Shown here one piece after another: positions 8,893 through 16,665 of a stretch of 64,000 nt of DNA. The notes below the pieces were generated by a model, which was not told the DNA's origin, did not search any database, and saw only the letters and a program-made list of their open reading frames with translations. Made by a program: the position numbers and the translations under genes. The stretch covers positions 3,782,001 through 3,846,000 of the forward strand of contig NZ_PJMQ01000001.1 of the NCBI RefSeq assembly GCF_002846335.1. Reading direction: 5' to 3'. Positions within the stretch are counted from its first letter, which is position 1. Every line of letters starts with the position of its first letter. This stretch comes from Janthinobacterium sp. 61 (GTDB lineage: Bacteria; Pseudomonadota; Gammaproteobacteria; Burkholderiales; Burkholderiaceae_D).

Positions 8893-10209
8893 ATGACCGA
8901 GATTACGTCCTTAAGAGACATCCCGCAAAAAAATATCTTCCGCAAGGGCGACACCTTTGTGCTGTTCGGCGAGCTGTTCGGCCGCGGCTATGTGAATGGC
9001 TTGCTGGACGAAGCGCGCAAGGCGGGCATGAATATCGTCGGCATGACGGTCGGCCGCCGCGATGAAAACATGGCGCTGCGCCCATTGAACGCGGAAGAGC
9101 TGGCGGAAGCCGAAGCCAACCTGGGCGGCCGCATCATCAATGTGCCGCTGATGGCCGGTTTCGACCTCGACGCGCCAGCCGGCGAACCGACGCCGACGGC
9201 CCTGCTAGCCGACATGACCCTGAAAAGCTGGCAAGAAGACAAGCTGGACTGGGCGCAGATCGAACGCTGCCGCGAAGCAGGCATCGCCCGCTTCAGCGCT
9301 TCCGTGGCGAAAGCCATGGCCGAGCTGGACAGCCTGATTCCTGACGGCAGCAATGTGTATTTCGCCCACACCATGGCTGGCGGCATTCCCAAAGTCAAAG
9401 TCTTCCTGGCGATCGCCAACCGCATCTACAAGGGCCGCGGCGAGCGCTTCATGTCCTCGCGCGCCTTGCTCGACAGCGACCTGGGCAAGTTGATCCTGAT
9501 GAACTTCGACGAAGTCACGGCCAACACCCTGCAGCACCTGATCGACGGCAGCGCCGCCATCCGCGCCCGCATCGAGCAAACGGGCGGCCAGGTGCGCTAC
9601 AGCGCCTACGGCTACCACGGCACCGAGATCTTGATCGACGGCAAGTACCAATGGCAAACGTATAGCAACTATACGCAAGGCCTGGCCAAGATGCGCCTGG
9701 AAAACGTGGCCAAGGCCGCGTGGGAAAAAGGCATCAAGGCCACCGTCTTCAATTGCCCGGAAATCCGCACGAATTCGTCCGACATTTTTGTCGGCGTGGA
9801 ACTGTCGCTGTTCCCCCTGCTCGACGCGCTGAAAAAAGAAGGCGGCAGCGCCTGGGCCGAAGAGCAATGGAAAATCTGCCAGGGATTGCTGGAAGACGGT
9901 GTCTCGCTGCAAGACTTGCTCGACCGTATCGCCACCTACAACGGCGACGCCACCAGCGTGCAGTTCCGCAACTTCGCTGCCTGGCCGATGGACAACACGC
10001 CAGAGCTGGCCGAAGTCATGATTGGCACCTCGGACGACATTACCAAGCTGCACAAGGACCGCAAGGAACTGATCACGGACCACCTGAGCTCGCTGGTGCT
10101 GGAAGGCACGGGCCCGTTGATGTTCCACGCCATGTCGGAGCCGCAAGCGCCCGTCGTCTGGCTTAACCACGACATCATCGCGCGTCAGCTGAACTCGGTT
10201 CACAACTGA
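8893..10209 (+). CDS. Uncharacterised 438-residue protein, possibly FabMG-type enoyl-ACP reductase family
   Basis: A full-length, well-coded 438-residue soluble protein without signal peptide or membrane helices. The N-terminal stretch (VLFGELFGRGYVNGLLDE, then GMNIVGMTVGRR) resembles a nucleotide-binding Rossmann start of the SDR kind but lacks the classic TGxxxGxG and YxxxK arrangement. By recall only, proteins of this length and start are catalogued as the FabMG family of triclosan-tolerant enoyl-ACP reductases found by metagenomics; I could not check this. No fatty-acid synthesis genes are adjacent. A 12-bp perfect-stem hairpin follows (10237-10267). The gene is certain, the function tentative. 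Confidence 0.6.
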   Translation: MTEITSLRDIPQKNIFRKGDTFVLFGELFGRGYVNGLLDEARKAGMNIVGMTVGRRDENMALRPLNAEELAEAEANLGGRIINVPLMAGFDLDAPAGEPTPTALLADMTLKSWQEDKLDWAQIERCREAGIARFSASVAKAMAELDSLIPDGSNVYFAHTMAGGIPKVKVFLAIANRIYKGRGERFMSSRALLDSDLGKLILMNFDEVTANTLQHLIDGSAAIRARIEQTGGQVRYSAYGYHGTEILIDGKYQWQTYSNYTQGLAKMRLENVAKAAWEKGIKATVFNCPEIRTNSSDIFVGVELSLFPLLDALKKEGGSAWAEEQWKICQGLLEDGVSLQDLLDRIATYNGDATSVQFRNFAAWPMDNTPELAEVMIGTSDDITKLHKDRKELITDHLSSLVLEGTGPLMFHAMSEPQAPVVWLNHDIIARQLNSVHN

Positions 10210-10236
10210 GCTTGATGTAGCGCAAGCTGCAAGACA

Positions 10237-10267
10237 CCGACGGCCCGGCTCATCCCCGGGCCGTCGG
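10237..10267 (+). terminator. Strong hairpin after the FabMG-like gene
   Basis: CCGACGGCCCGG and CCGGGCCGTCGG form a perfect 12-bp stem with a 7-base loop, 28 bases after the stop. Only TTT follows, so termination is likely but not textbook. The hairpin also contains the stop codon of the SDR remnant on the other strand. Confidence 0.6.
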
Positions 10268-10510
10268 CGTTTCCGGCGCCGCATTACGTATCTCTTGCGC
10301 GCGCACGACGGATACCCCGCCATCGGCCAGCAGCGCCGTGCGGTGGTGAAGCTGGACGCATCGGAAGCCAGGTACAGCGCCGAGCGGGCGATTGCGTCCG
10401 GCGAGACCAGGCGCTTCAATGCATGCAAGCCCGCCCCCCTAGGGCGTGGCAGCCACCGCGCGCCCCGTCGGCGTATCTGCCCCTCCCGGCAACAAGGCAT
10501 ACACGCGGAT
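10250..10510 (-). pseudogene. C-terminal remnant of a short-chain dehydrogenase/reductase, frameshifted twice
   Basis: Three frame segments on the minus strand join into the end of a classical SDR. The first (10510 down to the stop at 10439) reads IRVYALLPGGADTPTGRAVA. The second (about 10430 to 10333) reads GLHALKRLVSPDAIARSALY then LASDASSFTT. The third (about 10330 to the stop at 10250) reads TALLADGGVSVVRAQEIRNA. The last shift looks like loss of one G in the usual TGTALL motif; the first junction has lost roughly six or seven codons. The N-terminal cofactor domain and catalytic YxxxK region are absent. This is a decayed gene, not a sequencing artefact alone, because there are two independent lesions plus truncation. 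Confidence 0.75.
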
Positions 10511-10659
10511 GCTTTCCAGTTGTTGCATGGGATATCCATCCAGGTAATGAAGGGACACGATAAGGCGGCTGCTCAGGCGCGGCACTCCGCTTCCTGTGCT
10601 GGAACCGGCACGTTCAAGGATGCTCAATGCTCATGTAAAACACACGCCAAGCATAAAAC

Positions 10660-10688
10660 TTGCCAGATTGTGACAAATCAGTGATAAT
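10660..10688 (+). promoter_or_regulatory. Sigma-70 promoter of tRNA-Leu
   Basis: TTGCCA (10660-10665), a 17-base spacer and GATAAT (10683-10688) end 12 bases before the mature tRNA start. The boxes and spacing are close to consensus. Confidence 0.65.
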
Positions 10689-10700
10689 GCGTCTCGCGTT

Positions 10701-10787
10701 GCCGGGATGGCGGAATAGGTAGACGCACGGGACTCAAAATCCCGCGCTGGAAACAGCGTGCCGGTTCGATTCCGGCTCCCGGCACCA
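10701..10787 (+). tRNA. tRNA-Leu (anticodon CAA), decodes UUG
   Basis: An 87-base class II tRNA with encoded CCA. Acceptor stem GCCGGGA pairs with TCCCGGC before ACCA; the anticodon stem CGGGA/TCCCG encloses loop CTCAAAA, giving anticodon CAA. The long variable arm (GCGCTGGAAACAGCGT) and the GGTTCGATTCC T-loop region are typical of tRNA-Leu. Its own promoter lies upstream and a long hairpin terminator downstream. Confidence 0.95.
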
Positions 10788-10814
10788 CAGAACAAATCGA
10801 AGAAGTACCGATAA

Positions 10815-10857
10815 AGCCATTAAATCCAATAAAATCAAGGATTTAGTGGCTTTTTTC
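10815..10857 (+). terminator. Terminator after tRNA-Leu
   Basis: AAGCCATTAAATCC and GGATTTAGTGGCTT form a 14-base stem with one mismatch around an AT-rich loop, followed by a T-run. It ends the tRNA transcript. Confidence 0.8.
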
Positions 10858-11314
10858 TTGCCTGTTCGTTCCGAACAATACCGATTATTCCCGATAGAAA
10901 CAGCTGGTCATTACGCAATGATTAGCCACAGAAACCGCCGCTTGAGCGGTCGAAGGGGAAGCGCTACTGTGCCGCAGCGACGTATGCGTCTTGAATCGGT
11001 GTGGGGGCCTACGGTCAGGGGCGACCTCAACTTGATCTCGCATGGTGTGTGGTGAAGATAGACCGCGCCAACCCAATGCCACCGAGCAGACCCGCTCAGA
11101 AAATACAACGCCAACGCATTCCAGCGGCAATTTGCCAATGCCCGGAGCAAGGGCCATGAAGCACCTCAATGCAAAGCCTCATGGCTTGCCGATGAATAGG
11201 CCCGCAGCGATGCTGATGGGCCGAGGCGAGCTCTGAGCCGCCTGCCGATGCTGCCCGAGCCGCATCGGCGAATTGCTGCCGCATCACTGGATATCGGCCG
11301 ACGATTCTTTACCC
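10858..11314. other. About 460 bases after tRNA-Leu without a supported gene
   Basis: Only short, overlapping open frames with unnatural composition (Arg, Cys and His rich) occur on both strands; none has a ribosome-binding site or a recognisable domain. No copy of the tRNA 3' end, which would mark an integration scar, was found by eye. It may be decayed DNA of a former island next to the tRNA gene. Confidence 0.5.
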
Positions 11315-11560
11315 TCAGGGGAGAGTCATGTCCAAACCGACCATACTGACAACAACAAAGGTGACGATCCCCAGGGCCAGGAGCGATAGCACGAAGACTC
11401 CGACCACCTTGCTGCTTGCGCGCAGCACCGCGCGATTCTGCTTCGCCTTATCCTTATCCTTCTTGCCTTGATCGTAATGCCACTTGATGGCGAAGAACAT
11501 GCCAATGCTGAGCACGAGAGCCTTGAACGTAACGAAGACTATAGGGGTCCAATCTATCAT
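11315..11560 (-). CDS. Small two-helix membrane protein of unknown function
   Basis: An 81-residue protein (from the ATG at 11560, MIDWTPIVF) with two hydrophobic helices: residues about 5-22 and about 55-77. A very basic linker lies between them (HYDQGKKDKDKAKQNR), which by the positive-inside rule puts the loop in the cytoplasm. A GTG at 11590 could add 10 residues, but its GGA lies only 2 bases upstream, while the ATG has GGAAA about 10 bases away. I recognise no family. The surroundings are AT-richer than the rest of the window, and the MocR gene is divergent from it. Transfer is possible. Confidence 0.6.
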   Translation of the reverse strand: MIDWTPIVFVTFKALVLSIGMFFAIKWHYDQGKKDKDKAKQNRAVLRASSKVVGVFVLSLLALGIVTFVVVSMVGLDMTLP

Positions 11561-11833
11561 TTTGAGTATTTCCAGTCTATTACTTGACACTATCCATCGT
11601 GAGGAGCACTACCTCAAAACGCTGCTTCCGCAGCTTCTGTTCAAACCATCCCACAGGCATCCTGTTTGAATCTTTCATTATATCTAGCTATGAAATAACA
11701 ATGGCATCGAGCGTAGTGATTTGCCGAATGCAGATGAGAGAGGAGAAAACGTCAGCAACTGCCATGCAAGGATGGTGTTACTGCACGCTCTGATGCATAC
11801 TACTTAAAAACAATTTCCATACATTGAGACAAA

Positions 11834-13234
11834 ATGTCCCAGTTGAAAACCATACAAGATGAACATTTACCTATCTGGATGCCGCGCTTGGCCGGGAACA
11901 GAGGGCCACGCTTTTTGCAGATTGCCGATGCGTTGCAAGCGGCGGTGGCAGACGGATCTTTGACACCCGGTGACCGCCTGCCTACGCAGCGCCAGTTGGC
12001 AGCACAGCTGGACGTCGACCTGACGACGATCACGCGCGCATATGACGAAGCCAGGCGCCGCAACTTGCTGGAAGGCCGCGGCGCGCGAGGCACTTATGTC
12101 GCGGCGCCGAAGGTCGAATTGACCGCTATCCTCGACCTGAGCATGAATACGCCGCCACCGCCGGATGGCGTGGACTTCGACGACATGTTGAAACAAGGTT
12201 TGTCCCAGGTCTTGATGAGGGCAGACAATGAATTGCTGATGACTTACCATTTGGGCGGGGGAAGCGACTCCGACCGCAAGGCTGGAGCCAAATGGCTGGC
12301 ACCGATGTTTGGACATCTGGATTCTCAACAGGTTGTCGTCTGTCCGGGTGCGCAAGCGGCGATCGCCGCATTGATCCTTGCGCTGACGGAGCCTGGCGAC
12401 GTTATCCTGGCAGAGCCAAGCAGTTATCCCGGCTTGCGTGCCGCAGCGACCCAATTCGGCCGGCACATCATTGCGGTGGAAGCGGACAGGCATGGGATGG
12501 TGCCTGAGATGCTTGAGGAAGCGTGCCGCCAGCACAAGCCTGGGCTGGTCTACCTCAATCCGACATTACAGAACCCGACTGCCATCACCATGCCGGAAGG
12601 CCGGCGCAGTGAGCTCGCCAGCATCGCGAAGCGCTGCAATGTACGCATCGTCGAGGACGATCCCTACTGGCTCCTTGCCGATGCCCCGCCACCACCTATT
12701 GCCACGTTTGCCCCGGAACAGGTGGTCTACATCTCAACCCTGTCGAAATGCCTGACGCCTGGCTTGCGTGTCGCCTTCGTGCTGATACGCGACCCGCACG
12801 AACGCGAACGCTTCCTGGTCGCGCTAAGATCATTTGCGCTGATGGTCGCTCCGCTGACTGCCGCACTGGCCACGCAGTGGATACTCGACGGTTCGGCCGA
12901 CGGATTGATGGAGGGCGTACGCAAGGAGGCGCGCCTGCGCCACCGGATGGCTCGGGATATTCTGGCGGGGCGGTACAGCGGCTTTGGAGACGGCCTGCAT
13001 GTCTGGCTCGAGTTGCCGGCGTATTGGAACTCCTTGCAGCTTGCGCGTGCAGCCGCTAGCTCCGGCATCGCAGTCACGCCGGCGGAGGCATTCGCAACTG
13101 GCAGCGTCTCCGTGAATGCAATTCGGATTTCTTTGGGGTGCATCAAGGACCGTGGACGCTTGCAGGCGGGCCTTCAACGGCTGTCTCACCTGCTGGCGCG
13201 ACGACCCGAGTCATTCAGCGCAGCGGTGGTTTGA
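11834..13234 (+). CDS. MocR-type transcriptional regulator (GntR wHTH + aminotransferase fold)
   Basis: A 466-residue protein with an N-terminal GntR winged helix (residues about 25-95; PGDRLPTQRQLAAQLDVD and TTITRAYDEARRRNLL) and a fold-type I aminotransferase domain. Lys305, in STLSKCLTPGLRV, is the expected PLP-binding lysine; NPT and DDPYWLL also match the cofactor site. MocR proteins sense PLP or an amino compound and usually regulate a divergent or adjacent gene. The divergent neighbour here is the small membrane protein at 11315-11560, and no PLP synthesis or amino-acid gene is adjacent. The target is therefore unknown. The start ATG at 11834 lacks a strong SD. Confidence 0.88.
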   Translation: MSQLKTIQDEHLPIWMPRLAGNRGPRFLQIADALQAAVADGSLTPGDRLPTQRQLAAQLDVDLTTITRAYDEARRRNLLEGRGARGTYVAAPKVELTAILDLSMNTPPPPDGVDFDDMLKQGLSQVLMRADNELLMTYHLGGGSDSDRKAGAKWLAPMFGHLDSQQVVVCPGAQAAIAALILALTEPGDVILAEPSSYPGLRAAATQFGRHIIAVEADRHGMVPEMLEEACRQHKPGLVYLNPTLQNPTAITMPEGRRSELASIAKRCNVRIVEDDPYWLLADAPPPPIATFAPEQVVYISTLSKCLTPGLRVAFVLIRDPHERERFLVALRSFALMVAPLTAALATQWILDGSADGLMEGVRKEARLRHRMARDILAGRYSGFGDGLHVWLELPAYWNSLQLARAAASSGIAVTPAEAFATGSVSVNAIRISLGCIKDRGRLQAGLQRLSHLLARRPESFSAAVV

Positions 13235-13435
13235 CTGTCCTGGAAACACCGTGCTGCATCCGGGAGTGATGGCAATGCGGTCGCCCATTGGTTTGCTGTC
13301 TCCGTGCTTATTTATCGTGAGATCAGGCGCGACAGTGAACAGACTGGAAGAAAACCACCTTGGCCGTGCAGCACACTGTCCGCTTTGGGGTGCGGATTCA
13401 AGCGGACACCGCAGCAGGGAAGCTGCCGCATCCGG

Positions 13436-14014
13436 CTAGCCAAACGGCCGCACGCCAAACAGCACGCCATGCAACCAGAATGCCAGCAGCAGCCACAGCG
13501 CACAGCCCGCGACTATGGCGATCAGGGTGCCTGTCACGGTGCCGCCCTGGTATGCCACGCCGGTCGCGCGGTCGCGCCGCACGGCGGCATACAGATCAAG
13601 CAGCGACCAGGCGAGGAAGCCGCCGAACAGCAACACGTCGGCCAGGCTGCCGTTGGCCAGCAGATGTGCCACGGCCCAGAGTTGCGTGCCCAGCAGCATG
13701 GGATGGTGCACCCAGGTCTTGATGCGGTTGCGCGGCACATTGGCCGCTGCCAATAAAATCAGCGAGAACAGCATCAGCAGGCCGCTGGCGTGACGCAAGC
13801 CCATGGGCGGCGCCCACAGGACCAGCTGTTGCTGACGCGCCAGGCCGTAGCCCCAGATGATCAGGCCCAGTCCGGCAAACGCGACGAGCGAATATAGCCC
13901 CTTCCAGCGCTTTTCGCCGAGGCGCGCCAGCTGCGCACTGCGCCAGCCGTCGGCGACAATGCGCACCGAGTGCAAGCCCAGGAACAGCAACAAACCGAGT
14001 ATCAGCACCGTCAT
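13436..14014 (-). CDS. NnrU family membrane protein
   Basis: A 192-residue polytopic membrane protein with about six helices, matching NnrU in length and in the motif block around RNRIKTWVHHPMLLGTQLWA. NnrU was found with nitrite/nitric oxide reduction genes in rhizobia, but the family is widespread and relates to the isoprenylcysteine-methyltransferase-like fold; its biochemical role is unknown. No denitrification genes are nearby, so a denitrification role should not be assumed here. It is followed on the same strand by nothing obvious and preceded by the Imm10-like gene, separated by about 70 bases. Confidence 0.85.
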   Translation of the reverse strand: MTVLILGLLLFLGLHSVRIVADGWRSAQLARLGEKRWKGLYSLVAFAGLGLIIWGYGLARQQQLVLWAPPMGLRHASGLLMLFSLILLAAANVPRNRIKTWVHHPMLLGTQLWAVAHLLANGSLADVLLFGGFLAWSLLDLYAAVRRDRATGVAYQGGTVTGTLIAIVAGCALWLLLAFWLHGVLFGVRPFG

Positions 14015-14083
14015 CGTCTTCTCCCGCAGTCATTACCAGCTATCGAGCATACGCGACACCATGACCGGTGCCGGCCACGCAGA

Positions 14084-14476
14084 TCAACGTTCCTCGCGAT
14101 AATAGTCGCAGCCCTCGAACGTGGTGCGCAGCGCCTGTTGCAACTGGGCGTAGCGCTCGGGCGTCAAATTAAAGCGCACGTCGATCTGGCCGTCGTCATC
14201 CATCTGCATGGCCGCCTCGGCATCCATCTGCACGGACAGGCGGTTCGGATGCAGGATCACGGCATGCATGTGGCCATACCAGGCAAATTCCTGGCCGCCA
14301 TACTCAATATAGGGTTCGTCCATGCCCATGGCGACGTCCTGCTCGTCATACTCGTCGGCGCGCTGCAGCATCAGGTAGACGGGCTCGCCTTTGCCGGCTG
14401 GCGCGGCCAGGGAGGTGATCAGGGCGTCGTCTTCATTAATAACGGACAATTCGGTGGCGGTAAATCCTGCGGACAT
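14084..14476 (-). CDS. Imm10-like immunity family protein
   Basis: A 130-residue acidic soluble protein. The order YLMLQR, an acidic DEQD...GMDEPY block, YGG, then LHPNRLSVQM and DAEAAMQM, ending with an RYAQLQQALRTTF helix, fits my recollection of the Imm10 immunity domain found beside polymorphic toxins. No toxin with a recognisable nuclease or deaminase tail is nearby, so it would be an orphan immunity gene or a domestic relative. The neighbouring NnrU and GNAT genes give no functional hint. The gene is solid, the family assignment moderate. Confidence 0.65.
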   Translation of the reverse strand: MSAGFTATELSVINEDDALITSLAAPAGKGEPVYLMLQRADEYDEQDVAMGMDEPYIEYGGQEFAWYGHMHAVILHPNRLSVQMDAEAAMQMDDDGQIDVRFNLTPERYAQLQQALRTTFEGCDYYREER

Positions 14477-14621
14477 GGCGTGCTTTCAACAAATAGGGGG
14501 ATGACGCCACCATAGCGCAAAAGCGCCCCGGACGACATAGGGGCCGACGAATAAAGCGTGCCGCCCCGGAAACGCATCGCCGCCTATAATTGCCGCTCCA
14601 ACCAATTCACAGGAGAGCGTC

Positions 14622-15038
14622 TTGACCGCAGCATCGCCCTACACCACCCGCCTGGCCATTCCCCCGGTCGCCACCTACCAGCAGCTGCGCGTTGCCGCCG
14701 GCCTGAGCGCGAAAACCACGGAGGCAGCGGCCAAGGGCTTGCCCCACTCCCTGTTTGCCGTGCAAGTGCTGCACGGCGACACCGTGGTGGGCATGGGCAG
14801 GGTCATCGGCGATGGCGGCTGCTTCTTTCAGGTGGTCGATATCGCCGTGCTGCCGGCCCACCAGGGCCAGGGCTTGGGCAAGCTGATCATGCGCGAAATC
14901 CGCCAGTTCATCGACAGCGACGTGCCGGAAAGCGCGTATGTCAGCCTGATCGCCGATGGCCAGGCGCAAGACCTGTATGCGCAGTTCGGTTTCAAGCACA
15001 CAGCGCCCGCCTCGGTCGGCATGGCGCTGAAGCGCTAG
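14622..15038 (+). CDS. GNAT family N-acetyltransferase
   Basis: A 138-residue acetyltransferase. The acetyl-CoA pyrophosphate-binding motif is VVDIAVLPAHQGQGLGKLI (Q-x-x-G-x-G type), and the C-terminal strand region YAQFGFK is typical. Translation starts at TTG 14622, supported by AGGAGAG at 14611-14617; there is no ATG in a suitable place. The acceptor is unknown. The M56-like gene begins 8 bases after the stop, so the two are probably one transcript. Confidence 0.87.
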   Translation: MTAASPYTTRLAIPPVATYQQLRVAAGLSAKTTEAAAKGLPHSLFAVQVLHGDTVVGMGRVIGDGGCFFQVVDIAVLPAHQGQGLGKLIMREIRQFIDSDVPESAYVSLIADGQAQDLYAQFGFKHTAPASVGMALKR

Positions 15039-15045
15039 GCGCCCG

Positions 15046-15792
15046 ATGCCTGCCTGGCTACTATGCAGCATGGCGCTGGCGCTGCTGCTGTCGGCCGGCG
15101 CCTGGCGCGCCGAGCGCCTGCTGCAGCGGCACGGGCGCACGACGCGCTGGCTGTGGCTGGCGGCCATTGCCGCGTCCGTCATCGTACCCCTGGCATGGCT
15201 GCCGGGCGTGCTGGCGGCCATGCCGGCGGAACAGGCGCAGCTGAAACTGGGCTGGTTTGTCTTGTCGGTGGGCATGCTACTGCTGTTGGCGCTGCGCAGC
15301 GCCTGGCTGCTGTCGCACCAGCGCCGCTGGCAAAAGACCAGTCTGCTGGGTACACCCGTCTTCCTGAGCGGAGGCATCGGCCCCTGCGTGGCGGGGCTGC
15401 TACGGCCCTGCATCGTGATGCCCGTCTGGCTGCAACTGATTCCACCCCGGCAGCAGGCGCTGCTGCTGGCGCACGCGCAATGCCGGCTGGCCGCGCGCGA
15501 CCCGCAGCTGCTGGCCTTGGCCTACGCATTGCTCGTGCTCATGCCGTGGAACCTGCCCCTGTGGTGGCAGTTGCACCGGCTGCGCTTTGCCATCGAAGTC
15601 GATTGCGACGCACGCATGCTGGCGCACGGCCACGCGCTGCGCGACTATGCCATCGTCCTGCGCCAGCACGGCCAGTATTATTCGGGGCTGACGGGCGCCT
15701 CGCCCATCGTACTGAACGCCCCGCGCGCACTGCGCCGGCGCCGCCATCTGATGGCCAGATTTACCCGGAAGCAGGCGACGAACTTGCTATAG
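15046..15792 (+). CDS. BlaR1/M56-like membrane protein lacking the HExxH zinc motif
   Basis: A 248-residue protein with four hydrophobic segments (N-terminal pair, one near residue 70-85, one near residue 155-175). In M56 peptidases the stretch before the last helix reads LLxHExxHxxRxD. Here it is LLAHAQCRLAARD, so the catalytic Glu and second His are replaced by Ala and Arg. The downstream EVDCDARML still matches the family's E..CDARV block. It is therefore probably a proteolytically dead relative rather than an active protease. There is no BlaI-like repressor nearby; the GNAT gene immediately upstream is its only likely operon partner. Confidence 0.7.
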   Translation: MPAWLLCSMALALLLSAGAWRAERLLQRHGRTTRWLWLAAIAASVIVPLAWLPGVLAAMPAEQAQLKLGWFVLSVGMLLLLALRSAWLLSHQRRWQKTSLLGTPVFLSGGIGPCVAGLLRPCIVMPVWLQLIPPRQQALLLAHAQCRLAARDPQLLALAYALLVLMPWNLPLWWQLHRLRFAIEVDCDARMLAHGHALRDYAIVLRQHGQYYSGLTGASPIVLNAPRALRRRRHLMARFTRKQATNLL

Positions 15793-15855
15793 TAGCGGCA
15801 ACGCCGCGCAGCCCGCCCGCGCCCCGGTTCCCACCTTAGAAATCAGAGAGATACC

Positions 15856-16356
15856 ATGCTTTACCTGCTTGCCATCGTCATCGTCATCGCCCTGCTGTAT
15901 TACGTCTTCAGCGGCCGCACACCCGTGAAACCGCTGCACAAGCCGCTCGTCTCGGTGCGCCAGTACGTGCCGGCGATTCCTCCCGGTGCCCCTGCACATC
16001 ACTGGAACGACGAGGGGCGCTTTGCGTCGGAAGTGGAAAACGAATCGATGTACCAGCCCGCCATCGCCAAACTGGCCGGCGAGCACGGCCCTGGCAACGC
16101 GGAAGAAAAATGCCTGGCCCTGCTCGTCTGCGACGATGCCAATCCGTTCCAGGACAAGGCCATCGCCGTCTTCATCGATGGCCAGCTGGTGGGTTACCTG
16201 TCGCACAACGACGCCCTGCGCCTGCGCCGCAATCTGGGCCGCCAGGACCTGGTGGGCCAGCTGACCTCGTGCGATGCCGTCATTCGCGGCGGCGGGCTGT
16301 GGAATGGCAAGCGCCTGTCGTATGCCGTGTGGCTGGACTTGCAGCCCTACAATTAA
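15856..16356 (+). CDS. Membrane-anchored protein with HIRAN-like C-terminal domain
   Basis: A 166-residue protein with an N-terminal uncleaved anchor (MLYLLAIVIVIALLYYVF) and a soluble domain. Near residues 110-160, AVFIDGQLVGYLSHNDALRL and the closing YAVWLDL resemble the HIRAN-like fold, in which a short barrel carries the motif 'VGYL...A'. HIRAN domains bind DNA ends in some proteins, but many bacterial stand-alone copies are uncharacterised. It has an SD (AGAGAG) and stands alone between the M56-like gene and a 300-base gap. Function unknown. Confidence 0.7.
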   Translation: MLYLLAIVIVIALLYYVFSGRTPVKPLHKPLVSVRQYVPAIPPGAPAHHWNDEGRFASEVENESMYQPAIAKLAGEHGPGNAEEKCLALLVCDDANPFQDKAIAVFIDGQLVGYLSHNDALRLRRNLGRQDLVGQLTSCDAVIRGGGLWNGKRLSYAVWLDLQPYN

Positions 16357-16665
16357 GTGAACTCCCGCCACGGCCAGCGTTGTTGCGTCACACAAAGAAG
16401 TGCCGACACGATGCTGCCGACGCCGATGCAGACCACTGGAAGGGCAAGGAGTTCACGACCATTATCGCTGGCTGCGCCGCGAGCATATTGATGCATATCA
16501 AGTAGGTCGGCATTTTGTCGCGATGGGATTGCAAATGACCATGGTCTGTCTCTTTTTGACCCATATCAAGTCCCGCATAAGAAAAACGCCATCCGGCACG
16601 GCAATGCTGGACTTGCCCGTGTTGCCGTTCTAGCCTTGTTGCCGTCCTGACTACCGAGTGACAAC
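16357..16665. other. Intergenic stretch of about 310 bases with no supported gene
   Basis: Only short Arg/Cys-rich frames without ribosome-binding sites are present. No hairpin, repeat or clear promoter stands out; it presumably holds the promoter of the universal stress protein gene. Confidence 0.5.
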
